Source: Glandiceps talaboti (taxonomy: Eukaryota; Hemichordata; Enteropneusta; Spengelidae). From it: DNA of 64,000 bases. Below, in pieces: positions 49,721-61,700 of the stretch. Where the stretch lies: assembly GCF_964340395.1 (NCBI RefSeq), contig NC_135565.1:507001-571000 (forward strand). Reading direction: 5' to 3'. Every line of letters starts with the position of its first letter. Positions within the stretch are counted from its first letter, which is position 1. Under the pieces are notes generated by a model. The model ran no database searches. It was not told the DNA's origin and saw nothing but the letters and a program-made list of their open reading frames with translations. The translations under genes were made by a program, and so were the position numbers.

Positions 49721-50548
49721 TCAAGACTTCTGAGTTCTGTTAACTGTCAGTGTGAGTGTTACTAGGCTCTGGTGATTTTTTTTGTCATGGCTACCACTGC
49801 CAAATGGTTGACTCTCACCATGTGTTGCCATTTCACTATCCATCACTTCACTAACATTCACTGAATGGTTACTATTGTCATCCTTTGGTGCCATTTCACT
49901 ATCCATCACTTCACTAACTTTCACTGAATGGTTACTATTGTCATCCTTTGGTGCCATTTCACTATCCATCACTTCACTAACATTCACTGAATGGTTACTA
50001 TTGTCATCCTTTGGTGCCATTTCACTATCCATCACTTCACTAACTTTCACTGAATGGTTACTATTGTCATCCTTTGGTGCCATTTCACTATCCATCACTT
50101 CACTAACTTTCACTGAATGGTTACTATTGTCATCCTTTGGAGCAGTTTCATCCATTTCATCCTCATTTTCCTGATAACTGGTCATAAGGTATAGTTTACA
50201 CTTACTCGGAAACAAACCGTGACATCTTAAATACTCTTGATAATCACATGCTTCACCTTTTAAGTTTGTAAACTGTTCTATTACTACTCTTGCAAAGTTG
50301 CCAATTTGCATTTTCATTTCTTCTATTTTCCCATACTTCTCAATCCCTCTACAAAATAGTTTCAGTGACTCTGCTTTAATTTGTTCCACGGTTATAGACT
50401 CCGTTGGATTTAACTGAATACATCTCGTGCCACCTCCATCTTTCATGCGCACTTGTTTATATCCTTGGCCACTTTCAGCATGCAACCATCCTTCTTGGAT
50501 TTTGGTACATGGAACTTTCTTTCGTGCACCAGTTGATTGAGTCAAGGA
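49721..50548 (-). CDS. Nested gene exon 2: unknown protein with five 21-residue repeats
   Basis: This exon holds codons 17-291 and the stop of a 291-residue protein when spliced to 51667-51714. The acceptor TGTGCTTATTCAACAG lies just upstream, phase 0. Residues about 30-140 look like a folded domain: CTKIQEGWLHAESGQGYKQV, then GGGTR at 54-58, a hydrophobic helix-rich part, and YLRCHGLFPSKCKLYLMTS at 122-140. I have seen similar W-L-H...YKQVR...GGGTR segments described only as uncharacterised invertebrate and fish proteins; I cannot name the family. Residues 152-256 are five tandem copies of a 21-residue acidic unit, APKDDNSNHSVKVSEVMDSE plus M, with K or N at position 12 in the order K, K, N, K, N. 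The last 35 residues are polar. No signal peptide or membrane segment was seen. The start at 50590 in the unspliced frame would read intron sequence and is not preferred. Confidence 0.78.
   Translation of the reverse strand, partial: SLTQSTGARKKVPCTKIQEGWLHAESGQGYKQVRMKDGGGTRCIQLNPTESITVEQIKAESLKLFCRGIEKYGKIEEMKMQIGNFARVVIEQFTNLKGEACDYQEYLRCHGLFPSKCKLYLMTSYQENEDEMDETAPKDDNSNHSVKVSEVMDSEMAPKDDNSNHSVKVSEVMDSEMAPKDDNSNHSVNVSEVMDSEMAPKDDNSNHSVKVSEVMDSEMAPKDDNSNHSVNVSEVMDSEMATHGESQPFGSGSHDKKNHQSLVTLTLTVNRTQKS
49829..50143 (-). repeat. Five tandem 63-bp coding repeats
   Basis: Exactly 5 x 63 bp inside the nested gene, so the frame is kept. Copies are almost identical; the K/N alternation comes from one position (AAA/G versus AAC/T). 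Confidence 0.95.
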
Positions 50549-51666
50549 CTGTTGAATAAGCACACCAACAAAAAACAGATGAGAATTCAATATGCATAAT
50601 TCTCGTGGTATTATTTATAGTATGAAGATGACTAAGGTTGAACTGAGTTTGACTACAAGTGTGAACAGGAGAATTAAATTGCATAAATCTATTGAGTAAA
50701 ACAGGCAATAAATAGGGGACAAGTTAGTATATCTGAACATGTGATGGATACAACCTATGTGAAATCTGAAGTATGAAGTGGGAAGTGGGAAGTATGAAGT
50801 GGGAAGTGGGAAGTATGAAGTGGGAAGTATGAAGTGTGAAGTGGGAAGTATGAAGTGGGAAGTATGAAGTGTGAAGTGGGAAGTATGAAGTGGGAAGTAT
50901 GAAGTGTGAAGTATGAAGTGTGAAGTGTGAAGTGTGAAGTATGAAGTGGGAAGTGGGAAGTATGAAGAATGAACTGTGAATTGTAAAGTTCAAATTTTGA
51001 AGTATCAGGTGTAAATCCATCCTGATTTAATGCAAACTTTTCAAAACTACTCTGTTATCATTACATAGCATACATTAGATAGTATATATCCTAAGCAGAG
51101 TCAAACTATCTCACACATCATAATTACCAAACAAACTGTGCCGTTCCCGAGTCAAACATTAAATACTCTGCTTTGACGAGTGGCAAAATATTCTGATACA
51201 CAAATCACATCACCGGCAATACTATAAAAAAAGGGTTATATCACGTAAATGTGACGCAACGAATGCTACAACTCATGTACGTCATACGTCAAGGCAGACA
51301 CAAGATGAGATAATCAATGGTCTTAAAATCTGTACATCCTCCATTTCAAGATGATAATGTTTTCTCTTTGCAAAATGATATCAAAGTAGGACAACCACGA
51401 AGTAGAATACTGTTCAAAGTTCAGCACAGAACAGTACAGTACACCTAGTATTACTCTGATAACTATCAAATCACTTCCGTTCGTCTGACTCTCGATCACT
51501 GGTCACACCAAAAATGTCCGCGTGGTGTGGAACTATGATTAAAGTTACTCGATTTCTCATCTGGGGACATGCAAACAGCTAGACACACTATTCTGGTTTA
51601 AGTATCTGTAAATCGTTTACATATTACGATAACATGGTTTTCTAATGAAGTAAGAACTGAACTTAC
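50549..51666 (-). other. Intron of the nested gene
   Basis: 1,118 nt with donor CAG|GTAAGT and acceptor CAACAG on the minus strand. It contains the 7-bp GAAGTGG/GAAGTAT minisatellite. Nothing else was recognised. Confidence 0.75.
50771..50985. repeat. Internal 7-bp minisatellite (GAAGTGG/GAAGTAT)
   Basis: About 29 copies of GAAGTNN on the + strand, the same family and orientation as the right subterminal minisatellite of the element. It lies within the nested gene's intron. Confidence 0.93.
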
Positions 51667-51714
51667 CTGTTGAAGCTCGAGCTCTGGCTCTGTGGCCATG
51701 GATGATGACGCCAT
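51667..51714 (-). CDS. Nested gene exon 1 (start codon)
   Basis: Sixteen codons, MASSSMATEPELELQQ, ending in CAG|GTAAGT and joining exon 2 in phase 0. The ATG is chosen because it is in a strong context (CAAAATGGCG) and is joined by a consensus donor and acceptor to the long frame at 50548. A second in-frame ATG follows at codon 6. Confidence 0.75.
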
Positions 51715-51720
51715 TTTGAC
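51709..51720 (-). promoter_or_regulatory. TISU/YY1-like element over the start codon
   Basis: On the minus strand GTCAAAATGGCGTC resembles the TISU consensus SAASATGGCGGC and the YY1 core AANATGGC. Such elements drive transcription and initiate translation with very short 5' UTRs, which fits a start codon only about 118 bp from the element's end. Assignment is by eye. Confidence 0.4.
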
Positions 51721-51771
51721 ACTAATGCAATGCCCATGATGCATTGCGTGCAAATAAAGTTAGAAGTAAGT

Positions 51772-51817
51772 AGTGTGAAGTGTGAAGTGCGAAGTGCGAA
51801 GTACGAAGTGTGAAGTT
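51772..51817. repeat. Right subterminal 7-bp minisatellite
   Basis: About six copies of GAAGTGT/GAAGTGC/GAAGTAC directly inside the right terminal inverted repeat. Confidence 0.9.
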
Positions 51818-51832
51818 CTAATAGGCTTTCGT
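51818..51832 (-). repeat. Right terminal inverted repeat
   Basis: CTAATAGGCTTTCGT is the exact reverse complement of 47760-47774. Confidence 0.88.
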
Positions 51833-51840
51833 ACTAATGT
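51833..51840. repeat. Target-site duplication, right copy (ACTAATGT)
   Basis: Identical to 47752-47759. Confidence 0.85.
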
Positions 51841-52150
51841 CATTATTCATTTGTTGTTCCTGCAGCTTTAATACAGCTTATATGTATCAAGCTGTTCTGT
51901 AAATCTTCTTTGGTTACTCAGCACAACCACAATGGCCATTTCCCCTTGTTCAATTACCCCAACCTGAATACTATACATTCAGCTCATTTTGAATACAAAT
52001 TAATTACCTAGCTATGTCTGCCAAGCTTAGGCCAGGTTCTCCCCAGGTAGCTATGGTAACAGACACCTGCCAGCTCATCCAGCATGTTATCTTTTCAGTG
52101 TTTTATATCCCAGACAACAAACACAACATCTCAGACGTTATTCAAAATGC
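51841..52150 (+). other. Unique intron sequence right of the element
   Basis: AT-rich unique sequence that continues the pre-insertion intron. There is a TTCCTGCAG string near 51857 and a TTATCTTTTCAG string near 52087, but the sequence after each does not resemble SCYL2, so no exon is called. Confidence 0.65.
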
Positions 52151-55100
52151 TGTCTCCACCAAACAAACCATATGTCTGTACCTAATAAACCATGTCTGTG
52201 AGTGTTACATTGTAACATTCAGTCCGTACCTAATAAACCATGTATGTGAGTGTTACATTGTAACATTCAGTCTCCACCAAACAAACCATGTCTGTGAGTG
52301 TTACATTGCAACATTCAGTCTGTACCTAATAAACCATGTCTATGAGTGTTACATTGTAACATTCAGTCTGTACCAAATTAACCATGTATGTGAGTATTAC
52401 ATTGTAACATTCAGTCTCCACCAAACAAACCATGTCTGTGAGTGTTACATTGCAACATTCAGTCTGTACCTAATAAACCATGTCTATGAGTGTTACATTG
52501 TAACATTCAGTCTGTACCAAATTAACCATGTCATGTGAGTGTTACATTGTAACATTCAGTCTGTATCTAATAAACCATGTCTGTGAGTGTTACATTGTAA
52601 CATTCAGTCTGTACCTAATAAACCATGTCTGTGAGTGTTACATTGTAACATTCAGTCTGTACCTAATAAACCATGTCTGTGAGTGTTACATTGTAACATT
52701 CAGTCTGTATCTAATAAACCATGTCTGTGAGTGTTACATTGTAACATTCAGTCTGTATCTAATAAACCATGTCTGTGAGTGTTACATTGTAACATTCTGT
52801 CTGTACCAAATTAACCATGTCATGTGAGTGTTAGATTGTAACATTCAGTCTGTACCAAATTAACCATGTCTACATGTGAGTGTTACATTGTAACATTCTG
52901 TCTGTACCAAATAAACCATGTATGTGAGTGTTACATTGTAACATTCTGTCTGTACCAAATTAACCATGTCTGTGAGTGTTACATTGTAACATTCAGTCTG
53001 TACCTAATAAACCATGTATGTGAGTGTTACATTGTAACATTCAGTCTGTACCTAATAAACCATGTCTGTGAGTGTTACATAGTAACATTCTGTCTGTACC
53101 TAATAAACCATGTCTGTGAGTGTTACATTGCAACATTCAGTCTGTACCTAATAAACCATGTCTATGAGTGTTACATTGTAACATTCAGTCTGTACCAAAT
53201 TAACCATGTCATGTGAGTGTTACATTGTAACATTCAGTCTGTATCTAATAAACCATGTCTGTGAGTGTTACATTGTAACATTCAGTCTGTACCTAATAAA
53301 CCATGTCTGTGAGTGTTACATTGTAACATTCAGTCTGTACCTAATAAACCATGTCTGTGAGTGTTACATTGTAACATTCAGTCTGTATCTAATAAACCAT
53401 GTCTGTGAGTGTTACATTGTAACATTCAGTCTGTATCTAATAAACCATGTCTGTGAGTGTTACATTGTAACATTCTGTCTGTACCAAATTAACCATGTCA
53501 TGTGAGTGTTAGATTGTAACATTCAGTCTGTACCAAATTAACCATGTCTACATGTGAGTGTTACATTGTAACATTCTGTCTGTACCAAATAAACCATGTA
53601 TGTGAGTGTTACATTGTAACATTCTGTCTGTACCAAATTAACCATGTCTGTGAGTGTTACATTGTAACATTCAGTCTGTACCTAATAAACCATATATGTG
53701 AGTGTTACATTGTAACATTCAGTCTGTACCTAATAAACCATGTCTGTGAGTGTTACATAGTAACATTCTGTCTGTACCTAATAAACCATGTCTGTGAGTG
53801 TTACATAGTAACATTCTGTCTGTACCTAATAAACCATGTCTGTGAGTGTTAGATTGTAACATTCAGTCTGTACCTAATAAACCATGTCTATGAGTGTTAC
53901 ATTGTAACATTCAGTCTGTATCTAATAAACCATGTCTGTGAGTGTTACATTGTAACATTCTGTCTGTACCAAATTAACCATGTCATGTGAGTGTTAGATT
54001 GTAACATTCAGTCTGTACCAAATTAACCATGTCTACATGTGAGTGTTACATTGTAACATTCTGTCTGTACCAAATAAACCATGTATGTGAGTGTTACATT
54101 GTAACATTCTGTCTGTACCAAATTAACCATGTCTGTGAGTGTTACATTGTAACATTCAGTCTGTACCTAATAAACCATGTCTGTGAGTGTTACATTGTAA
54201 CATTCAGTCTGTACCTAATAAACCATGTCTGTGAGTGTTACATTGTAACATTCAGTCTGTACCTAATAAACCATGTCTGTGAGTATTACATTGTAACATT
54301 CAGTCTGTACCAAATTAACCATGTCTGTGAGTGTTACATTGTAACATTCAGTCTGTACCTAATAAACCATGTCTGTGAGTGTTACATTGTAACATTCAGT
54401 CTCCACCAAACAAACCATGTCTGTGAGTGTTACATTGTAACATTCAGTCTGTACCTAATAAACCATGTCTGTGAGTGTTACATTGTAACATTCTGTCTGT
54501 ACCTAATAAACCATGTCTGTGAGTGTTACATTGTAACATTCAGTCTGTACCTAATAAACCATGTCTGTGATTGTTACATTGTAACATTCAGTCTGTACCT
54601 AATAAACCATGTCTGTGAGTGTTACATTGTAACATTCAGTCTGTACCAAATTAACCATGTCTGTGAGTATTACATTGTAACAATTGATCAGTCTGTACCT
54701 AATAAACCATGTCTGTGAGTGTTACATTGTAACATTCAGTCTGTACCTAATAAACCATGTATGTGAGTGTTACATTGTAACATTCAGTCTCCACCAAACA
54801 AACCATGTCTGTGAGTGTTACATTGCAACATTCAGTCTGTACCTAATAAACCATGTCTATGAGTGTTACATTGTAACATTCAGTCTGTACCAAATTAACC
54901 ATGTATGTGAGTGTTACATTGTAACATTCAGTCTCCACCAAACAAACCATGTCTGTGAGTGTTACATTGCAACATTCAGTCTGTACCTAATAAACCATGT
55001 CTATGAGTGTTACATTGTAACATTCAGTCTGTACCAAATTAACCATGTCATGTGAGTGTTACATTGTAACATTCAGTCTGTATCTAATAAACCATGTCTG

Positions 55101-58100
55101 TGAGTGTTACATTGTAACATTCAGTCTGTACCTAATAAACCATGTCTGTGAGTGTTACATTGTAACATTCAGTCTGTACCTAATAAACCATGTCTGTGAG
55201 TGTTACATTGTAACATTCAGTCTGTATCTAATAAACCATGTCTGTGAGTGTTACATTGTAACATTCAGTCTGTATCTAATAAACCATGTCTGTGAGTGTT
55301 ACATTGTAACATTCTGTCTGTACCAAATTAACCATGTCATGTGAGTGTTAGATTGTAACATTCAGTCTGTACCAAATTAACCATGTCTACATGTGAGTGT
55401 TACATTGTAACATTCTGTCTGTACCAAATAAACCATGTATGTGAGTGTTACATTGTAACATTCTGTCTGTACCAAATTAACCATGTCTGTGAGTGTTACA
55501 TTGTAACATTCAGTCTGTACCTAATAAACCATGTATGTGAGTGTTACATTGTAACATTCAGTCTGTACCTAATAAACCATGTCTGTGAGTGTTACATAGT
55601 AACATTCTGTCTGTACCTAATAAACCATGTCTGTGAGTGTAATACATTGTAACATTCAGTCTGTACCTAATAAACCATGTCTATGAGTGTTACATTGTAA
55701 CATTCAGTCTGTACCAAATTAACCATGTCATGTGAGTGTTACATTGTAACATTCAGTCTGTACCTAATAAACCATGTATGTGAGTGTTACATTGTAACAT
55801 TCAGTCTGTACCAAATAAACCATGTATGTGAGTGTTACATTGTAACATTCTGTCTGTACCAAATTAACCATGTCTGTGAGTGTTACATTGTAACATTCAG
55901 TCTGTACCTAATAAACCATGTATGTGAGTGTTACATTGTAACATTCAGTCTGTACCTAATAAACCATGTCTGTGAGTGTTACATAGTAACATTCTGTCTG
56001 TACCTAATAAACCATGTCTGTGAGTGTTACATTGTAACATTCAGTCTGTACCAAATAAACCATGTCTGTGAGTGTTACATTGTAACATTCAGTCTGTACC
56101 AAATTAACCATGTCTGTGAGTGTTACATTGTAACATTCAGTCTGTACCAAATTAACCATGTCTACATGTAAGTGTTACATTGTAACATTCTGTCTGTACC
56201 AAATAAACCATGTCTGTGAGTGTTACATTGTAACATTCAGTCTGTACCAAATAAACCATGTCTGTAAGTGATACATTGTAACATTCAGTCTGTACCAAAT
56301 AAACCATGTCTGTGAGTGTTACATTGTAACATTCAGTCTGTACCAAATTAACCATGTCTACATGTGAGTGTTACATTGTAACATTCTGTCTGTACCAAAT
56401 TAACCATGTCATGTGAGTGTTAGATTGTAACATTCAGTCTGTACCAAATTAACCATGTCTACAAGTGAGTGTTACATTGTAACATTCTGTCTGTACCAAA
56501 TAAACCATGTCTATGAGTGTTACATTGTAACATTCAGTCTGTACCAAATTACCCATGTCTGTGAGTGTTACATTGTAATATTCAGTCTGTACCTAATAAA
56601 CCATGTCTGTGAGTGTTACATTGTAACATTCAGTCTGTACCTAATAAACCATGTCTGTGAGTGTTACATTGTAACATTCTGTCTGTACCAAATAAACCAT
56701 GTCTGTGAGTGTTACATTGTAACATTCAGTCTGTACCAAATTAACCATGTCTGTGAGTGTTACATTGTAACATTCAGTCTGTACCTAATAAACCATGTCT
56801 GTGAGTGTTACATTGTAACATTCTGTCTGTACCAAATAAACCATGTCTGTGAGTGTTACATTGTAACATTCAGTCTGTACCAAATTAACCATGTCTGTGA
56901 GTGTTACATTGTAACATTCAGTCTGTACCTAATAAACCATGTCTGTGAGTGTTACATTGTAACATTCAGTCTGTACCTAATAAACCATGTCTGTGAGTGT
57001 TACATTGTAACATTCAGTCTGTACCAAATAAACCATGTCTGTGAGTGTTAGATTGTAACATTCAGTCTGTACCTAATAAACCATGTCTGTGAGTGTTACA
57101 TTGTAACATTCAGTCTGTACCAAATTAACCATGTCTACAAGTGAGTGTTACATTGTAACATTCTGTCTGTACCAAATAAACCATGTCTGTGAGTGTTACA
57201 TTGTAACATTCAGTCTGTACCTAATTAACCATGTCTGTGAGTGTTACATTGTAACATTCAGTCTCCACCAAACAAACCATGTCGATGAGTGTTACATTGT
57301 AACATTCAGTCTGTACCAAATAAACCATGTCTATGAGTGTTACATTGTAACATTCTGTCTGTACCAAATTAACCATGTATGTGAGTGTTACATTGTAAAG
57401 TCAGTCTGTACCTAATAAACCATGTATGTGAGTGTTACATATTGTAATATTCAGTCTGTACCTAATAAACCATGTATGTGAGTGTTACATTGTAACAATC
57501 ACTCTACCAAATTAACCATGTATGTGAGTGTTACATTGTAACATTCTGTCTGTACCAAATTAACCATGTCTGTGAGTGTTACATTGTAACATTCAGTCTA
57601 TACCATATTAACCATGTCTGTGAGTGTTACATTGTAACATTCAGTCTGTACCAAACAAACCATGTCTATGAGTGTTACATTGTAACATTCACTCTGTACC
57701 AAATTAACCATGTCATGTGAGTATTACATTGTAACATTCAGTCTGTACCAAATTAACCATGTCATGTGAGTGTTACATTGTAACATTCTGTCTTTACCAA
57801 ATAAACCATGTCTGTGAGTGTTACATTGTAACATTCTGTCTGTACCAAATAAACCATGTCTGTGAGTGTTACATTGTAGCATTCAGTCTGTACCAAATAA
57901 ACCATGTATGTGAGTGTTACATTGTAACATTCAGTCTGTACCAAATAAACCATGTCTGTGAGTGTTACATTGTAAAGTCAGTCTGTACCAAATAAACTAT
58001 GTCTGTGAGTGTTACATTGTAAAGTCAGTCTGTACCAAATAAACCATGTCTGTGAGTATTACATTGTAACATTCAGTCTGTACCAAATTAACCATGTCTG

Positions 58101-58677
58101 TGAGTGTTACATTGTAACATTCAGTCTGTACCAAATAAACCATGTCTGTGAGTGTTACATTGTAAAGTCAGTCTGTACCTAATAAACTATGTCTGTGAGT
58201 GTTACATTGTAAAGTCAGTCTGTACCTAATAAACTATGTCTGTGAGTGTTACATTGTAACATTCAGTCTGTACCTAATAAACCATGTCTGTGAGTGTTAC
58301 ATTGTAACATTCTGTCTGTACCTAATAAACCATGTCTGTGAGTGTTACATTGTAACATTCAGTCTGTACCAAATTAACCATGTATGTGAGTGTTACATTG
58401 TAACATTCAGTCTGTACCAAATTAACCATGTCATGTGAGTGTTACATATTGTAACATTCAGTCTGTACCTAATAAACCATGTCTGTGAGTGTAACATTAC
58501 ATTGTAACATTCAGTCTGTACCAAATTAACCATGTCTACATGTGAGTGTTACATTGTAACATTCAGTCTGTACCAAATTAACCATGTCATGTGAGTGTTA
58601 CATTGTAACATTCAGTCTGTACCTAATAAACCATGTTTGCTAGTGTTACATTGTAACATTCTGTCTGTACCAAATAA
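52151..58677. repeat. 48-bp minisatellite array with central inverted repeat
   Basis: About 6.5 kb, roughly 135 copies of a 48-bp unit, CATGTCTGTGAGTGTTACAT, TGTAACATTCAGTCTGTACC, TAATAAAC. Each unit holds TGTTACATTGTAACA, a 6-bp inverted repeat around ATT. As 48 is a multiple of three, a frame reading NHVCECYIVTFSLYLI stays open over many units until an indel; I judge this non-coding. Blocks recur at offsets of 678 and 2517 bp. Units with CATGTCATGTGAG and CATGTCTACATGTGAG are length variants. Confidence 0.97.
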
Positions 58678-58795
58678 CCTTGATACATATTGTGATTGAC
58701 AGTTCCACGAGTAGAATGTTATTATAATGATAGTTAATATGATGTGGATATATACTTACATCATTCTGTCTCTATTGTTATGCAGTCCATCTACT
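58678..58795 (+). other. Short unique spacer between two arrays
   Basis: About 120 bp with no recognisable feature. It ends where the 46-bp array begins. Confidence 0.75.
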
Positions 58796-61700
58796 GTTAA
58801 TGAATACCATGTAATTTGTATTTCAGAGGTGCTCTATTGTTAACATTGAATACAATGTACTTTGTATTTCAGAGGTGCTCTATTGTTAACAATTAATACC
58901 ATGTACTTTGTATTTCAGAGGTGCTCTATTGTTAACAATGAATACAATGTACTTTGTATTTCAGAGGTGCTCTATTGTTAACAATGAATACAATGTACTT
59001 TGTATTTCAGAGGTGCTCTATTGTTAACAATTAATACCATGTAATTTGTATTTCAGAGGTGCTCTATTGTTAACAATTAATACCATGTACTTTGTATTTC
59101 AGAGGTGCTCTATTGTTAACATTGAATACAATGTACTTTGTATTTCAGAGGTGCTCTATTGTTAACAATGAATACAATGTACTTTGTATTTCAGAGGTGC
59201 TCTATTGTTAACAATGAATACAATGTACTTTGTATTTCAGAGGTGCTCTATTGTTAACAATTAATACCATGTAATTTGTATTTCAGAGGTGCTCTATTGT
59301 TAACAATTAATACCATGTAATTTGTATTACAGAGGTGCTCTATTGTTAACAATTAATACCATGTAATTTGTATTTCAGAGGTGGTCTATTGTTAACAATT
59401 AATACCATGTAATTTGTATTTCAGAGGTGCTCTTTTGTTAACAATTAATACCATGTAATTTGTATTTCAGAGGTGGTCTATTGTTAACAATTAATACCAT
59501 GTAATTTGTATTACAGAGGTGCTCTATTGTTAACAATTAATACCATGTAATTTGTATTTCAGAGGTGGTCTATTGTTAACAATTAATACCATGTAATTTG
59601 TATTTCAGAGGTGCTCTTTTGTTAACAATTAATACCATGTAATTTGTATTTCAGAGGTGGTCTATTGTTAACAATTAATACCATGTAATTTGTATTTCAG
59701 AGGTGGTCTATTGTTAACAATTAATACCATGTACTTTGTATTACAGAGGTGCTCTATTGTTAACAATTAATACCATTTACTTTGTATTACAGAGGTGCTC
59801 TTTTGTTAACATTTTAATACCATGTAATTTGTATTTCAGAGGTGGTCTTTTGTTAACAATTAATACCATGTACTTTGTATTTCAGAGGTGCTCTCTTGTT
59901 AACATTTTAATACCATGTACTTTGTATTACAGAGGTGCTCTATTGTTAACAATTAATACCATGTACTTTGTATTTCAGAGGTGCTCTCTTGTTAACATTT
60001 TAATACCATGTACTTTGTATTACAGAGGTGGTCTATTGTTAACAATTAATACCATGTAATTTGTATTTCAGAGGTGGTCTATTGTTAACAATTAATACCA
60101 TGTAATTTGTATTTCAGAGGTGCTCTATTGTTAACAATTAATACCATTTACTTTGTATTACAGAGGTGCTCTTTTGTTAACATTTTAATACCATGTACTT
60201 TGTATTACAGAGGTGGTCTATTGTTAACAATTAATACCATGTAATTTGTATTTCAGAGGTGCTCTATTGTTAACAATTAATACCATTTACTTTGTATTAC
60301 AGAGGTGCTCTTTTGTTAACATTTTAATACCATGTACTTTGTATTACAGAGGTGCTCTCTTGTTAACATTTTAATACCATGTACTTTGTATTACAGAGGT
60401 GGTCTATTGTTAACAATTAATACCATGTAATTTGTATTTCAGAGGTGCTCTATTGTTAACAATTAATACCATTTACTTTGTATTACAGAGGTGCTCTTTT
60501 GTTAACATTTTAATACCATGTAATTTGTATTTCAGAGGTGGTCTATTGTTAACAATTAATACCATGTACTTTGTATTACAGAGGTGCTCTTTTGTTAACA
60601 TTTTAATACCATGTAATTTGTATTTCATGCAGAGGTGCTCTATTGTTAACAATTAATACCATGTACTTTGTATTTCAGAGGTGCTCTATTGTTAACAATT
60701 AATACCATGTAATTTGTATTACAGAGGTGCTCTATTGTTAACAATTAATACCATGTAATTTGTATTTCAGAGGTGCTCTATTGTTAACAATTAATACCAT
60801 GTAATTTGTATTTCAGAGGTGCTCTATTGTTAACAATTAATACCATGTAATTTGTATTTCAGAGGTGCTCTATTGCTAACAATTAATACCATGTACTTTG
60901 TATTTCAGAGGTGGTCTATTGTTAACAATTAATACCATGTAATTTGTATTTCAGAGGTGGTCTATTGTTAACATTTTAATACCATGTAATTTGTATTTCA
61001 GAGGTGCTCTATTGTTAACAATTAATACCATGTAATTTGTATTTCAGAGGTGGTCTATTGTTAACAATTAATACCATGTACTTTGTATTTCAGAGGTGCT
61101 CTATTGTTAACAATTAATACCATGTAATTTGTATTACAGAGGTGGTCTATTGTTAACAATTAATACCATGTACTTTGTATTTCAGAGGTGCTCTCTTGTT
61201 AACATTTTAATACCATGTAATTTGTATTTCAGAGGTGCTCTATTGTTAACAATGAATACAATGTACTTTGTATTTCAGAGGTGGTCTATTGTTAACAATT
61301 AATACCATGTGATTTGTATTTCAGAGGTGCTCTATTGTTAACAATTAATACCATGTACTTTGTATTTCAGAGGTGGTCTATTGTTAACAATTAATACCAT
61401 GTGATTTGTATTTCAGAGGTGGTCTATTGTTAACAATTAATACCATGTAATTTGTATTACAGAGGTGGTCTATTGTTAACAATTAATACCATCATGTGAT
61501 TTGTATTTCAGAGGTGCTCTATTGTTAACAATTAATACCATGTACTTTGTATTTCAGAGGTGGTCTATTGTTAACAATTAATACCATGTACTTTGTATTA
61601 CAGAGGTGGTCTATTGTTAACAATTAATACCATCATGTGATTTGTATTTCAGAGGTGCTCTATTGTTAACATTTAATACCATGTGATTTGTATTTCAGAG

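Larger units (their letters stand above)
47760..51832. mobile_element. 4.07-kb TIR-bounded element carrying a minus-strand gene
   Basis: Perfect 15-bp terminal inverted repeats, ACGAAAGCCTATTAG at 47760-47774 and its reverse complement at 51818-51832, are flanked by an 8-bp direct repeat. Just inside both ends lie 7-bp minisatellites in inverted orientation (ACACTTC on the left, GAAGTGT on the right). An 8-bp duplication is typical of hAT, P and some Merlin elements (family knowledge), although the terminal bases are not the usual hAT ones. No transposase-like reading frame was recognised, so it would be non-autonomous. It encloses a two-exon gene for an unknown 291-residue protein and sits in the SCYL2 intron after the last visible exon, in the opposite orientation to SCYL2. 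Confidence 0.82.

Noticed and set aside
49875-50174. + strand frame with SSFGAISLSITSLTFTEWLL repeats
   Set aside because: Antisense shadow of the 63-bp coding repeats of the minus-strand gene.
50490-50590. Unspliced start MNSHLFFVGVLIQQ for the nested gene
   Set aside because: The first 14 residues come from the polypyrimidine tract of a good acceptor (CAACAG). Joining to the ATG exon at 51714 keeps phase and has better start context.
51850-52150. Possible next SCYL2 exon after CTGCAG or TTTTCAG
   Set aside because: Neither following sequence gives, in phase 2, residues resembling SCYL2, and no matching donor was found.
52014-58438. Frames NHVCECYIVTFSLYLI repeated for up to 229 residues
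   Set aside because: A 48-bp unit divisible by three keeps any stop-free frame open. Frame shifts by small indels occur without compensation.
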